Origin: Azospirillum cavernae
GTDB lineage: Bacteria > Pseudomonadota > Alphaproteobacteria > Azospirillales > Azospirillaceae
NCBI RefSeq assembly: GCF_003590795.1
Contig: NZ_QYUL01000001.1
Location: 1,753,001-1,817,000, forward strand
Direction: 5' to 3'
DNA: 64,000 nt
The notes under the pieces were generated by a model. It was not told where the DNA came from and ran no database searches. It saw only the letters and a list, made by a program, of their open reading frames with translations. The first letter of the stretch is position 1. Each line of letters starts with the position of its first letter. Below are positions 38,399 through 47,825 of the stretch, in pieces. The position numbers and the translations under genes were made by a program.

Positions 38399-39952
38399 CT
38401 ACCCCGCCACCCCGCTGGGCGCCGTCACCGCGTGTTCCTTCAATATGGCTTCGGACACCGACGAGACTTCGACCAACTGGACCTCGTAGCCCCAGAGGTT
38501 GGCGATGTGGCGCAGCACCGCCTTGGCGTCGCTTTCGTCCAGCAACACGCCGTTGGTGACGCGGTGGTGCAGGATCAGCTTGCGGTCGCCCGCCAGATCG
38601 ACGTCCACAATCTGGATGTCCGGTTCCAGGAAACCCAAATCATACTGCCGCGCCAGCATCTTGCGGATGGAGCGGTAGCCGCGTTCGTTGTGGATGTGAT
38701 CGACCAGCAGATAGGGATCTTCGGCGTCGTCATGCACGCTGAACAGCTTCAGCTTCCGCATCAGATGCGGGCTGAGATATTGCAGGATGAAGCTCTCGTC
38801 ACGGAAATTGGCCCAGGCCTCGCGCACCGCCGCCATGCCGTCGCCCTTCCCGGCCAGATCGGGGAACCATTGCCGGTCCTCCGCCGTCGGTTTTTCGGCG
38901 ATGCGGACGATGTCCTGCATCATGGCGAAGCCCAGCGCGTAGGGGTTCAGACCAGAGAACCGCTTGTCGTCAAACTCCGGCTGGAACACCACGGAGGTGT
39001 GGGAGTGCAGGAACTCCAGAAACGCCCCTTCGCTGATCTGCCCGGTTTCGTGCAAACGGGTCATGATCTGGTAATGGACGAAGGTGGCGCAGCCCTCGTT
39101 CATCACCTTGGTCTGTTTCTGCGGGTAGAAATATTGCGCGATGTGACGGACGATGCGCAGCAGCTCGCGCTGCCAATGCTCCAGACGCGGCGCCTTTTTT
39201 TCCAGGAAATAGAGGATGTTCTCCTCCGGCAGACCCAGCATTTTCTTGCGCTCCGACACCGATTTGGGCGCGCGCTGACCGGCGACGGGCTTGGGCACCG
39301 TGCGCCAGAGGTCGTTGAAGGTCTGCTCCTGATACTCCTGCCGCTCGCGCTCGCGCTTCTGCTCCAACCGCAGATCCAACGTGCGCTTCTTCGGGTATTT
39401 GTGGACACCCTGGCTCATCAGCGCGTGGGCGGCGTCCAGCACCCGCTCCACCGCCGCGTGGCCGTGGCGCTCCTCGCACTGGTTGATGTAAGCCTTGGCG
39501 AATTCCAGATAGTCGAGGATGCCCTCGGCGTCCGTCCATTGCTGGAACAGTTGGTTGTTCTTGAAAAAATGATTGTGGCCGAAGGCGGCGTGGGCGATCA
39601 CCAGCGTCTGCATCGTCATGGTGTTTTCTTCCATGATGTAGCTGATGCAGGGGCTGGAGTTGATGACGATCTCATAGGCCAGACCGCGATAGCCCTTGCG
39701 GTAGAGCATCTCATCGCGGGCGAAATGCTTGCCGAAGGACCAATGCTTGTACATCAGCGGCATGCCGATGGACGAATAGGCGTCCAGCATCTGTTCGGCG
39801 GTGATGACCTCGATCTGATTGGGGTAGACGTCAAGCCCCATCTCGCTCAGCGCGATGTGTTCGATGGCGTCGTAGACGCGCTTGACCTTGTCGTAATCCC
39901 AATCGACGCCGTCATAGAGCAGCGTGTCCGGTTTGGTGATGACAGCCGTCAT
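38399..39952 (-). CDS. SpoVR/YcgB family protein
   Basis: A 517-aa protein with family blocks YDAIEHIALSEMGLDVYPNQIEVITAEQMLDAYSSIGMP, HWSFGKHF, YEIVINSSPCISYIMEENTM and EGCATFVHY. E. coli YcgB and Bacillus SpoVR are relatives; their biochemical role is unknown. GAGGAGGG precedes the ATG. It is the last gene of a prkA-yeaH-spoVR operon, an order conserved widely in Proteobacteria. Confidence 0.93.
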   Translation of the reverse strand: MTAVITKPDTLLYDGVDWDYDKVKRVYDAIEHIALSEMGLDVYPNQIEVITAEQMLDAYSSIGMPLMYKHWSFGKHFARDEMLYRKGYRGLAYEIVINSSPCISYIMEENTMTMQTLVIAHAAFGHNHFFKNNQLFQQWTDAEGILDYLEFAKAYINQCEERHGHAAVERVLDAAHALMSQGVHKYPKKRTLDLRLEQKRERERQEYQEQTFNDLWRTVPKPVAGQRAPKSVSERKKMLGLPEENILYFLEKKAPRLEHWQRELLRIVRHIAQYFYPQKQTKVMNEGCATFVHYQIMTRLHETGQISEGAFLEFLHSHTSVVFQPEFDDKRFSGLNPYALGFAMMQDIVRIAEKPTAEDRQWFPDLAGKGDGMAAVREAWANFRDESFILQYLSPHLMRKLKLFSVHDDAEDPYLLVDHIHNERGYRSIRKMLARQYDLGFLEPDIQIVDVDLAGDRKLILHHRVTNGVLLDESDAKAVLRHIANLWGYEVQLVEVSSVSEAILKEHAVTAPSGVAG

Positions 39953-40041
39953 TCTCGACCCTCCTCCGTGTTCGTCGCGGCCCGCGCGTTCGTCACGGAT
40001 CCTGTTCAGGCGATGATGCTCCAGGCGGATGGCGCCGCGCG

Positions 40042-41334
40042 TCAGGCGCCGACCTTGTCGCGGGCGAAGAGGTCGCGGAAGACCGGGAAGATCTCCCGGC
40101 GCGAGCGCACCCGCCGCATGGCCAGCGGGCGATCCGGCCCCTGCGCCTGCTTGTAGGTCCGCCACAGCTCCGTCTCGCGGCCCAGCGCCGACAGGCCCAT
40201 GTTGTGCTCCGCCGCCACCTCGATGTAGGCGAAATACTGGCAGAGCGGCAAAATGGCGTCGCGCAGCAGGCCCACCGATTTGGCGTTGTCCGACGACATG
40301 TTGTCGCCGTCCGAGGCTTGCGCGGCGTAGATGTTCCAGTCGGCGGCCGGGTAACGGTCCTCGATCACCTTGCGCATTTCCTCCAGCGCGGTGGACACCA
40401 CCGTGCCGCCGGTTTCCGCCGAATAGAAGAAGGTTTCCTCGTCCACCTCCTTGGCCTCGTGGGTGTGGCGGATGAACACGATGTCCACCGCCCCATAACG
40501 ACGCTTCAGGAACAGGAACAGCAGCATGAAAAAGCGCTTGGCCAGATCCTTCATATGCTCGGTCATCGACCCGGACACGTCCATCAGGCAGAACATCACC
40601 GCCTGGGCGATGGGCTTCGGCACCGAATCGAAGCGGTTGTAACGGACGTCGATGGGGTCGATGAAGGGGATGCGTTTGGAGCGCAGGATCTGCCGTTCCA
40701 ACTGCTCGCGCAACGCCTGGATCTGCTCCAGATCCTCGCCGGCCTCTTCGGCCTCCTTCAGCAGCGCCTGAAGCTCTTGAATTTCGGCGGGTTTCGGGCG
40801 ACGCAGGGCGATGCGGCGGGACAGGCTGTTCCGCATGGTCCGCACAAGGCTGAGATTGGCGGGCGATCCCGACACCGAATAACCGGCCCGCGTCAGCGTG
40901 TGCGATTCGCTCTGTTTGACCTTTTGCTTCACCAGATCGGGAAGCTCCAAATCCTCCAAGAAGATGTCGAGAAACTCGTCGCGCGACAGGACGAAGCGGA
41001 AATCATCCTCGCCCTCGCCGTCGGCGCTGCCCTCGGCGCCGCGCCCGCCGCCGCCGCCGTCCGGGCGCTGGATGGTGTCGCCCTCGACATACTCCTTGTT
41101 GCCGGGAACGACGTAATCGCGCACGCCGCCGGAGCCGGATCGGTGGAAGGAGGGTTCGCGCACGCCGCCGGCGGCGATCGTCACCTTCTCGCCATTTTCG
41201 ATGTCCGTGATGCCGCGCTTGCCCGAAGCGTCGCGCACCGCCTTAATCACTTGCTCCTTCGCACGCCGCAAGAAACGCTGGCGGTTGGCCAGACTCTTGC
41301 CCTGCGGGTTCAGGCGACGGTCGATGATGTTCAT
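40042..41334 (-). CDS. YeaH/YhbH (DUF444) von Willebrand-like protein
   Basis: A 430-aa protein with the DUF444 N terminus (NIIDRRLNPQGKSLANRQRFLRRAK), a Gly-rich linker (residues 90-105) and a C-terminal vWA-like domain with the metal site CLMDVSGSMTEHMKDLAKR. It accompanies PrkA and SpoVR and is thought to act in the same stress or nutrient pathway. An upstream in-frame Met at 41370 lacks family similarity. Confidence 0.92.
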   Translation of the reverse strand: MNIIDRRLNPQGKSLANRQRFLRRAKEQVIKAVRDASGKRGITDIENGEKVTIAAGGVREPSFHRSGSGGVRDYVVPGNKEYVEGDTIQRPDGGGGGRGAEGSADGEGEDDFRFVLSRDEFLDIFLEDLELPDLVKQKVKQSESHTLTRAGYSVSGSPANLSLVRTMRNSLSRRIALRRPKPAEIQELQALLKEAEEAGEDLEQIQALREQLERQILRSKRIPFIDPIDVRYNRFDSVPKPIAQAVMFCLMDVSGSMTEHMKDLAKRFFMLLFLFLKRRYGAVDIVFIRHTHEAKEVDEETFFYSAETGGTVVSTALEEMRKVIEDRYPAADWNIYAAQASDGDNMSSDNAKSVGLLRDAILPLCQYFAYIEVAAEHNMGLSALGRETELWRTYKQAQGPDRPLAMRRVRSRREIFPVFRDLFARDKVGA

Positions 41335-41434
41335 CAAGGGACTGGCCCTCCCACCCGTTGCTTCACGCACCCTTGTTCATGTGGGGGGCGGCGGGGGAGG
41401 CGCAACCATTCCCCCGCCGCGATCCCGCAACCGC

Positions 41435-43381
41435 TCAGCCCGCCTGCTTGACCCGCATGTACCATTCGACCAGACGGCGCACCTGCCGTTCGGTGTAGCC
41501 GCGCGAGGTCATGCGGGAGACGAACTCGGTGTGCTTCTTCTCCGTCTCGCCGTCTTTCTTCGAGCCGAAGCTGATGACCGGCAGCAGATCCTCGACCTGG
41601 CTGAACATCCGCTTTTCGATCACCTCGCGGATCTTCTCATAGGACGTCCAGGACGGGTTGCGCCCGGAATTGGCCGCCCGCGCCCGCAGGGCGAATTTGA
41701 CCACCTCGTTGCGGAAATCCTTCGGGTTGGCGATCCCGGCGGGCTTCTCGATCTTGGTCAATTCCTGATTCAACAGCTCGCGGTTCATCAACTGGCCGGT
41801 GTCGGGATCCTTGAAATCCTGATCCTCGATCCAGGCGTCGGCGTAATCGACGTAGCGGTCGAACAGATTCTGGCCGTAATCCGAATAGCTTTCCAGATAG
41901 GCTTTCTGGATTTCATTGCCGATGAATTCGGCGTAGCGCGGCGCCAGTTCAGCCTTGATGAACTCGACGTATTTCTTCTCCATCTCCTCCGGGAACTGTT
42001 CGCGCTTGATCGACTGCTCCAGCACATACATCAGATGCACGGGGTCGGCGGAAATTTCGGTGGAATCATAGTTGAAGGTGGATGCGAGAACCTTGAAGGC
42101 GAAGCGGGTGGAAATCCCGCCCATGCCTTCGTCCACCCCGGCCTGATCCTTGTACTCCTGCATGGATTTGGCTTTGGGGTCGGTTTCCTTGACGCTTTCG
42201 CCGTCATAGACCCGCATCTTGGAATAATAGCTGGAGTTCGGATGCTCGCGCAGCCGCGACAGAACCGAGAAGCGGGCCAGCATCTCCAAGGTCGAGGGCG
42301 CGCAGGGCGCCGTCGCCAGATCGGACCCCTGCACCAGCTTGTCGTAAATCTTCAACTCTTCCTGCACGCGCAGGCAGTAAGGCACCTTGATGACGCAAAT
42401 GCGGTCGATGAAGGCTTCGTTGTTCTTGTTGTTCTTGAAGGCCTGCCACTCCGACTCGTTGGAGTGGGCGAGGATGACGCCCTGATAGGGGATGGCGCCG
42501 ATGTTTTCCGACCCGACATAGTTGCTTTCCTGCGTCGCCGTCAGCAACGGGTGCAGCATCTTGATCGGCGCCTTGAACATCTCGACGAACTCCAGCAACC
42601 CCTGGGTCGCCCGGTTCAGGCCGCCGGAGAAGCTGTAGGCGTCAGGGTCGTTCTGGCTGAAAATCTCCAGCTTGCGGATGTCCACCTTGCCGACCAGCGA
42701 GGAGATATCCTGGTTGTTCTCGTCGCCCGGCTCGGTCTTGGTCACGCCGATCTGGCGCAGCTTGCTGGGGTGCAGCTTGACCACCTTGAAGCGGGAGATG
42801 TCGCCGCCGAACTCGTCCAGCCGCTTGACCGCCCACGGACTCATCAACCCGGTCAGGCGGCGGCGCGGAATGTTGAAGCGGTCTTCCAGCGCCTCGCCCA
42901 TGTCCTCGGGGCTGAACAGGCCAAGCGGGCTTTCAAAGATCGGGCTGATCTCCTTCCCGGCCTTCAGGACATAGATCGGGCATTTCTCCATCAGCGTCTT
43001 CAAACGCTCGGCCAGAGAGGATTTGCCGCCGCCGACCGGACCCAGCAGATACAGGATCTGCTTGCGCTCCTCCAAACCCTGGGCGGCGTGGCGGAAGAAA
43101 CCGACGATGCGTTCGATCGTCTCCTCCATGCCGTAGAATTCGGAGAAGGCCGGGTAGACCTTGATGGTTCGGTTCATGAAGATCTTGCCAAACCGGGGGT
43201 CACGGGCGGTGTCGACCACCTCCGGTTCGCCAATCGCCGACAGCAGCCGCTCGGCCGCCGTCGCGTAGGCCATCGGATCGTCGCGGCAGATCTGGAGATA
43301 ATCCGTCAGGGACATCTCGGTCTCGCGGCGACCTTCATAGGATTGCGCGTAGCGCGTGAACAGTTCGTCAGCCGGGAACAT
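41435..43381 (-). CDS. prkA: PrkA family serine protein kinase / AAA+ protein
   Basis: A 648-aa protein with an AAA+ domain (Walker A LLGPVGGGKSSLAERLK near residue 115) and the PrkA C-terminal domain (EFVSRMTSRGYTERQVRRLVEWYMRVKQ). Homologues (YeaG) respond to nitrogen starvation and stress; kinase or protease activity has been reported. It is the first gene of the operon, upstream of yeaH by 100 bp. Confidence 0.95.
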   Translation of the reverse strand: MFPADELFTRYAQSYEGRRETEMSLTDYLQICRDDPMAYATAAERLLSAIGEPEVVDTARDPRFGKIFMNRTIKVYPAFSEFYGMEETIERIVGFFRHAAQGLEERKQILYLLGPVGGGKSSLAERLKTLMEKCPIYVLKAGKEISPIFESPLGLFSPEDMGEALEDRFNIPRRRLTGLMSPWAVKRLDEFGGDISRFKVVKLHPSKLRQIGVTKTEPGDENNQDISSLVGKVDIRKLEIFSQNDPDAYSFSGGLNRATQGLLEFVEMFKAPIKMLHPLLTATQESNYVGSENIGAIPYQGVILAHSNESEWQAFKNNKNNEAFIDRICVIKVPYCLRVQEELKIYDKLVQGSDLATAPCAPSTLEMLARFSVLSRLREHPNSSYYSKMRVYDGESVKETDPKAKSMQEYKDQAGVDEGMGGISTRFAFKVLASTFNYDSTEISADPVHLMYVLEQSIKREQFPEEMEKKYVEFIKAELAPRYAEFIGNEIQKAYLESYSDYGQNLFDRYVDYADAWIEDQDFKDPDTGQLMNRELLNQELTKIEKPAGIANPKDFRNEVVKFALRARAANSGRNPSWTSYEKIREVIEKRMFSQVEDLLPVISFGSKKDGETEKKHTEFVSRMTSRGYTERQVRRLVEWYMRVKQAG

Positions 43382-44162
43382 TGGTCGCTCCGTCTTATCT
43401 GATCCGATGCGTCAAGCCGTCGGCGGACCCGAACGGCCATGGCGGCTTTCGCCGCAGTCCATGGAACAAGCCAAGAGGCAACACGGGGCGCTGTGGGCCA
43501 TGCCCCGCTCACCGGAAAAAGTCGGCGCCGAGATCCGATGGGAAACCATCCCGGCCCGGCGATGCCCCGAGTCAGCGGAGGTTGCCCAGAATCTTAAACT
43601 GTGGGGACGCCCGCCCGATTCCAAGAGGCGGGCCGCAAAACGGCAAGAGATCCCGCGCGCTACAGTTTTTGGTTGAAAAACAACAAGATCGGCAGGGTTT
43701 TGGTGTGTGTCACGGAGTTGACCGGCGGCGGCGTCAAACGCCCGTCCAGTCAGAACATGTTGCCCGGCGCGGATCGACTGGGCGTCCGTGTTCACGCCAT
43801 AGCCCCCCTCAAGGTTGTTGTCCCGCAAAACCGACTGTGTCGCTGTGGTTACACCTGACTCTGCGCTGCAATGATTAACAAAAACTCGTTTTCTCGCTGC
43901 GGCTTGCCCCGATCACCACGCTGTCGCCATGACGACGCAAGAGCTTGCCCAAGACGAGTGGGCCTGCGCGACGCCTGCCCTTGTGGTCGATGGTGCGGCC
44001 CAATTCCCAACCCGCCAAGCTGGAAATTGCGACACGGCAAGGCGCGGACACCGAAAAGCGGCCTCCATCAACCATCAAAAATGTGATAAATCAACAACTT
44101 GGCAGTCTTGCCACAGGGCGGCAAAAAAAATGCAACAGCCCTGCCCTAAAAGGCTCCAGCGC
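43382..44162. other. Long region without a convincing gene
   Basis: Open frames across these 781 bp overlap on both strands and none has a plausible ribosome site or family-like sequence. Hairpins such as GGCGGC-TTT-CGCCGC occur. It should hold the prkA promoter and may hide an RNA gene or decayed ORF; I see no proof for either. Confidence 0.5.
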
Positions 44163-44567
44163 TCAAGCGATGGCGGACAACCGCTCGTTCAGCACGCGGC
44201 GCAATGTGTCCGGCGTGGCTGGCTTCGCCAGAATCGCATCGGCGCCGCTGGCCTCCGCCTCGGCCAGACGATCCTGATCGGCGCGGTTGGTCATGAAGAC
44301 AACGGGAAGAACGCGGCGACGCGGGTCCGAACTGCCTCGCAGGCTGCGGACGAAACCAAAGCCGTCCATCGGCTGCATCTCAACGTCGCACAAGATCAAG
44401 TCCGGCGCGTGGGCGTCCACGGCGGCCAGTCCGCTTTCGCCATCGGCCGCCTGATGAACCGCCGCGACGCCCAAGCCGGTCAACATGCGGACCAGGACCA
44501 TGCGGGTGAAGGATTCATCCTCGATCACCAGCACCGACACACCGTTCAACGCATCACCCGCCGCCAT
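44163..44567 (-). CDS. Single-domain response regulator (CheY-like)
   Basis: A 134-aa receiver domain without an output domain. The acidic pair is in VLVIEDES, the phospho-acceptor Asp61 in LILCDVEM, Thr in VVFMTNR and the conserved Lys in AILAKPAT. The start at 44567 follows AAAGGG. No partner kinase is nearby. It is divergent from the Nudix gene. Confidence 0.9.
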   Translation of the reverse strand: MAAGDALNGVSVLVIEDESFTRMVLVRMLTGLGVAAVHQAADGESGLAAVDAHAPDLILCDVEMQPMDGFGFVRSLRGSSDPRRRVLPVVFMTNRADQDRLAEAEASGADAILAKPATPDTLRRVLNERLSAIA

Positions 44568-44717
44568 GACGTCGCCCTTTCCACAGCGGATCGTTTGCGC
44601 ACCGCCCGCGTTTTTTCTGTGTACGATGGCACTTTTGTTCATGCAAGCGATTCGCAAGAAAAGATCGCTTGATCGTCGAACCGTTGCGCTTGGGCAGCGG
44701 ACGGGGTTAGATCCGTT

Positions 44718-45581
44718 ATGAGCTTTCTTGACCACATCCGCGCCTGCAACGCGCATGACCTGTCCGGGTTCCGCCGCTTTGAACTGGACGGGCAGCCTGT
44801 CGGCTGGATCCGCCACACGCTGGCCGACGATCTGGCCGCCGCCCTGCCCGGTTTCGTCATCACCCCACACCGCTTGACCATGGCCCCGGAGATCACGGGT
44901 TTCGCCGCGCGCTCCGCCCTGCTCGACCGCGCCGCCCGGCGATTGGTGGAACAGGGCGTCATTTCCCCGCTGCGCGGCGAGCATTATCCGGTGGGAACCG
45001 GCTGGGGCGTTCCGCCGCTGGCCCAGTTGGACCGGGCGGCGGTGGCGGTCTTTGGCACGGAATCCTATGGGCTGCACGTCAACGGCTTCGTGCGCGGCGA
45101 TGACGGCGGCCTGTCGCTGTGGATCGCCACCCGCGCCCGCGACCGCGCCATCGCGCCCGGCGAATACGACAACATGGTGGCGGGTGGTCAGCCCATCGGC
45201 CTGTCGTTGGCCGACAATCTGCTGAAAGAGGCGCAGGAGGAGGCTGGGCTGGACGCCGCGCTGGTCCGCCGCGCCACGCCGGTCGGCGCCCTGCGCTATT
45301 GCCTGGAAACCCCCGAAGGTCTGAAGCGCGACCGCCTGTTCCTCTATGATCTGGAGCTTCCCCGCGACGTCGTCCCGGTCAACACCGATGGCGAGGTTGA
45401 ATCCTTCGCCCTGTGGCCGGTGGAGCGGGTGGCCGAATCGGTGCGGACCACGCAGAGCTGGAAGTTCAACGTCACTCTAGTAATCGTCGATTTCCTGATC
45501 CGCCATGGTTGTTTGACCCCGGACAACGAACCCGACTATCTGGCGATCATCGACGCTCTGCACCCGCCGCCGCCCGCCTGA
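44718..45581 (+). CDS. DUF4743-Nudix hydrolase
   Basis: A 287-aa protein. The N-terminal DUF4743 half (FRRFELDGQPVGWIRHTLADDLAA) precedes a Nudix domain with the box GLSLADNLLKEAQEEAGLD (RE replaced by KEAQEEAG). FGTESYGLHVNGFVR is shared with eukaryotic thiamine-pyrophosphokinase-related Nudix proteins, which hydrolyse oxidised thiamine diphosphates. Substrate here is inferred only. Confidence 0.88.
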   Translation: MSFLDHIRACNAHDLSGFRRFELDGQPVGWIRHTLADDLAAALPGFVITPHRLTMAPEITGFAARSALLDRAARRLVEQGVISPLRGEHYPVGTGWGVPPLAQLDRAAVAVFGTESYGLHVNGFVRGDDGGLSLWIATRARDRAIAPGEYDNMVAGGQPIGLSLADNLLKEAQEEAGLDAALVRRATPVGALRYCLETPEGLKRDRLFLYDLELPRDVVPVNTDGEVESFALWPVERVAESVRTTQSWKFNVTLVIVDFLIRHGCLTPDNEPDYLAIIDALHPPPPA

Positions 45582-45596
45582 TTCAGCTGGGAAGCA

Positions 45597-46442
45597 TTAC
45601 GCGGGAAAGCCCGCCATCGCCCGCACCGCCGCCGGGCTGTGGCCCTCCTCGCGCAGGGAGCGCAGGGATTGCGCGCGGTCGCGCTTGGCCAACCGCTCGC
45701 CCGCCGCGTTGCGCAGCAGCGGGTGATGGTGGTGGTCGGGCGGATCGAAGCCGAACAGCGCCTGCAACAGCCGATGCAGGTGGGTGGCAAAAAACAGATC
45801 GGCGCCCCGCGTCACCAGCGTCACCCCCTGCCGATGGTCGTCCAGCGTGACGCTGAGATGGTAGCTGGTCGGCGTGTCCTTGCGCGCCAGCACCACATCG
45901 CCCAACAGCGCCGGAGTCGCCTCCTGCCAACCTTCGGCGCGGTCGTGCCAGCGCAACGGCCCGGTGAGCTTTTGCGCCGCCGCCACGTCGAGTCGCCACG
46001 CCCAGCCTTCCCCCGCCGCCATCCGCGCCGCTCGTTGGTCGTCGGACAGCGCCCGGCAGGTTCCGGGATAGAGCGGCCCATCGGGGCCGTGCGGGGCTGC
46101 CCCCGCCCGCGCGATCTCGGCGGCGATGTCCTTGCGGGTGCAGAAACAGGGGTAAACCACGCCCATCGCCTGCAACCGCGCCAGCCCGGCGCGGTACTCC
46201 TCCAGATGCTCGGACTGGCGGCGCGGCGGCCCATCCCAATCCAGGCCAAGCCACGCCAGATCCTCGATCAGGTCGCGCTCAAAGGCCGGGCGGCAGCGGT
46301 TGGGGTCGATGTCCTCAATGCGCAGCAGGAACCGCCCGCCCGCCGACCGCGCCGCCGTCCAACCGAACAGGGCGGAATGGGCGTGGCCCAGATGCAGATG
46401 CCCGGTGGGGCTGGGGGCGAAGCGGGTGACGAGAGCGCTCAT
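45597..46442 (-). CDS. gluQ: Glutamyl-Q tRNA(Asp) synthetase
   Basis: A 281-aa truncated GluRS-like enzyme that glutamylates queuosine on tRNA-Asp. The HIGH motif is HLHLGHAHSA and the KMSKS equivalent is RLAKRDRA. YPCFCTRKDI with the later Cys forms a zinc site. It lacks the anticodon-binding domain, as GluQ does. The Met at 46442 starts the catalytic fold. Confidence 0.95.
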   Translation of the reverse strand: MSALVTRFAPSPTGHLHLGHAHSALFGWTAARSAGGRFLLRIEDIDPNRCRPAFERDLIEDLAWLGLDWDGPPRRQSEHLEEYRAGLARLQAMGVVYPCFCTRKDIAAEIARAGAAPHGPDGPLYPGTCRALSDDQRAARMAAGEGWAWRLDVAAAQKLTGPLRWHDRAEGWQEATPALLGDVVLARKDTPTSYHLSVTLDDHRQGVTLVTRGADLFFATHLHRLLQALFGFDPPDHHHHPLLRNAAGERLAKRDRAQSLRSLREEGHSPAAVRAMAGFPA

Positions 46443-46518
46443 GCCCGGCTTTATACCCAGCCGCCGCCGCGATGCCCATAGGGACAAAAAGGTTACACGA
46501 CCGTGAAGTTTGTCGCCA

Positions 46519-46538
46519 ACAACACCCCAGCGTGTTGT
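46519..46538. promoter_or_regulatory. Inverted repeat upstream of the HNH gene
   Basis: ACAACAC-N6-GTGTTGT is a perfect 7-bp inverted repeat in the gap between divergent gluQ and HNH genes. A second, GATCCC-N8-GGGATC (46616-46635), lies just before the HNH start. Function unknown. Confidence 0.4.
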
Positions 46539-46655
46539 GCCGCCCCGTTCAATCCACTATATCTGTGATGGTCCTGACGCGGCGATTCGGCGGCGGCGGG
46601 GCAGAGCAGATTTAAGATCCCGCAAGACTGGGATCCTGTGACGAGGGAGTGGCCG

Positions 46656-47219
46656 TTGGTTCCACCACCCAATCATTGTCCGGCTCTGGTGCTGAACGCG
46701 GATTTCCGTCCGCTCAGCTACTTTCCCTTGTCGCTGTGGTCCTGGCAGGAAACGGTCAAGGCGGTGTTTCTGGAGCGGGTGAACATCGTCTCGCACTATG
46801 ACCGCGTGGTGCGCTCCCCCAACTCCGAATTCCGCCTGCCCAGCGTCATTTCCTTAAAAGAATTCGTTCCGGCGAGCCGTCGTCCCGCCTTCACCCGCTT
46901 CAACGTGTTCCTGCGCGACCGTTTCACCTGCCAATATTGCGGGCGACCTTTCCCGACTCACGAATTGACCTTTGACCATGTGATCCCGCGTTCGCGCGGC
47001 GGGCGGACGACCTGGCAGAACGTCATCACCTCCTGCTCCGCCTGCAATCTGGCCAAGGGCAACCAGATGCCGCAGGTTTGCGGCATGGTTCCGCTCAGTC
47101 CGCCCTTCCAGCCCAGCGCGCACGAATTGCAAGAAAACGGACGAGCCTTCCCGCCAAACTTCCTTCACGAAAGTTGGCGGGATTTTCTTTATTGGGACAC
47201 CGAACTGGATCCGTTGTGA
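46656..47219 (+). CDS. HNH endonuclease-like protein
   Basis: About 187 residues. The HNH/zinc site is CQYCGRPFPTHELTFDHVIPRSRGGRTTWQNVITSCSACN, with the two CX2C pairs and DHVIPRSRGG. The N-terminal part (ALVLNADFRPLSYFPLSLWSWQETVKAVFLERVNIV) is conserved in a chromosomal family common in alphaproteobacteria. GGGAG at 46645-46649 supports a TTG start at 46656; a GTG at 46638 is in frame too. Confidence 0.88.
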   Translation: MVPPPNHCPALVLNADFRPLSYFPLSLWSWQETVKAVFLERVNIVSHYDRVVRSPNSEFRLPSVISLKEFVPASRRPAFTRFNVFLRDRFTCQYCGRPFPTHELTFDHVIPRSRGGRTTWQNVITSCSACNLAKGNQMPQVCGMVPLSPPFQPSAHELQENGRAFPPNFLHESWRDFLYWDTELDPL

Positions 47220-47246
47220 GTGGTCGGGCTGGGCGCGCGCGCCGCG

Positions 47247-47825
47247 TCACACCCGCTCGGCCACCCAGATGACGGCCTTGGTTCCGGCCTTGATCGCGGC
47301 GGACAGGACCGGATAGGCCGGGGCCTGTTCAGCCTCGTTGGCGAGACCGATGTCGCGGTGCTCGACCTCTTCGGCCTGGAACACGCGGATGCTGTCGGCC
47401 AGTTCCGCTTCGTCGGGGCCGAGATGCTTCAACTGCTCTTCGTAATGGCCCTCGATCACCTCTTCGACGGCGACGGTGCAGGCCATCGCCGCGCGCTCGC
47501 CCAACAGCGCCGTGCCGGCGCCCAGCAAAAAGCCGGTGAGATGCCACAGCGGTTGCAGCAGCGTCGGGCGCACCTTGCGGGCGTTGAGCTGCTTTTCAAA
47601 ATATTGCAGATGGACCAGCTCCTGGTCGGCCATGTGGCGCAGCGTCTTGCCGTGCCGCCCCTTGCCCAGAACGGAAATCTGCCCTTCGTAAATGCGCTTG
47701 GCCCCATATTCTCCGGCGTGGTCGACACGGACCATACGGGCCAGACGTTGGCGCGGCGTCGGATCGCCGGGAAGCGACCCAACCATACGGGGCGCGGGGG
47801 AGTTCAGCGTGGTGGATTCGGTCAC
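47247..47825 (-). CDS. coq7: Coq7-type demethoxyubiquinone hydroxylase
   Basis: A 192-aa di-iron enzyme of ubiquinone synthesis. Two EXXH-type motifs lie in RVDHAGEYGAKRIYEGQ, DQELVHLQYFEK, VEEVIEGHYEEQL and EEVEHRDIGL. Proposed GTG start at 47825 overlaps the dsbB stop as GTGA; the family similarity begins near MVGSLPGDP. This may replace UbiF in oxygen-dependent ubiquinone formation. Confidence 0.92.
   Translation of the reverse strand: MTESTTLNSPAPRMVGSLPGDPTPRQRLARMVRVDHAGEYGAKRIYEGQISVLGKGRHGKTLRHMADQELVHLQYFEKQLNARKVRPTLLQPLWHLTGFLLGAGTALLGERAAMACTVAVEEVIEGHYEEQLKHLGPDEAELADSIRVFQAEEVEHRDIGLANEAEQAPAYPVLSAAIKAGTKAVIWVAERV

Noticed and set aside
41201..43402. 733-aa plus-strand open frame over prkA
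   Set aside because: Antisense to prkA, no ribosome site or motif.
43929..44672. 247-aa plus-strand open frame
   Set aside because: It runs antisense through the response regulator gene and has no ribosome site.
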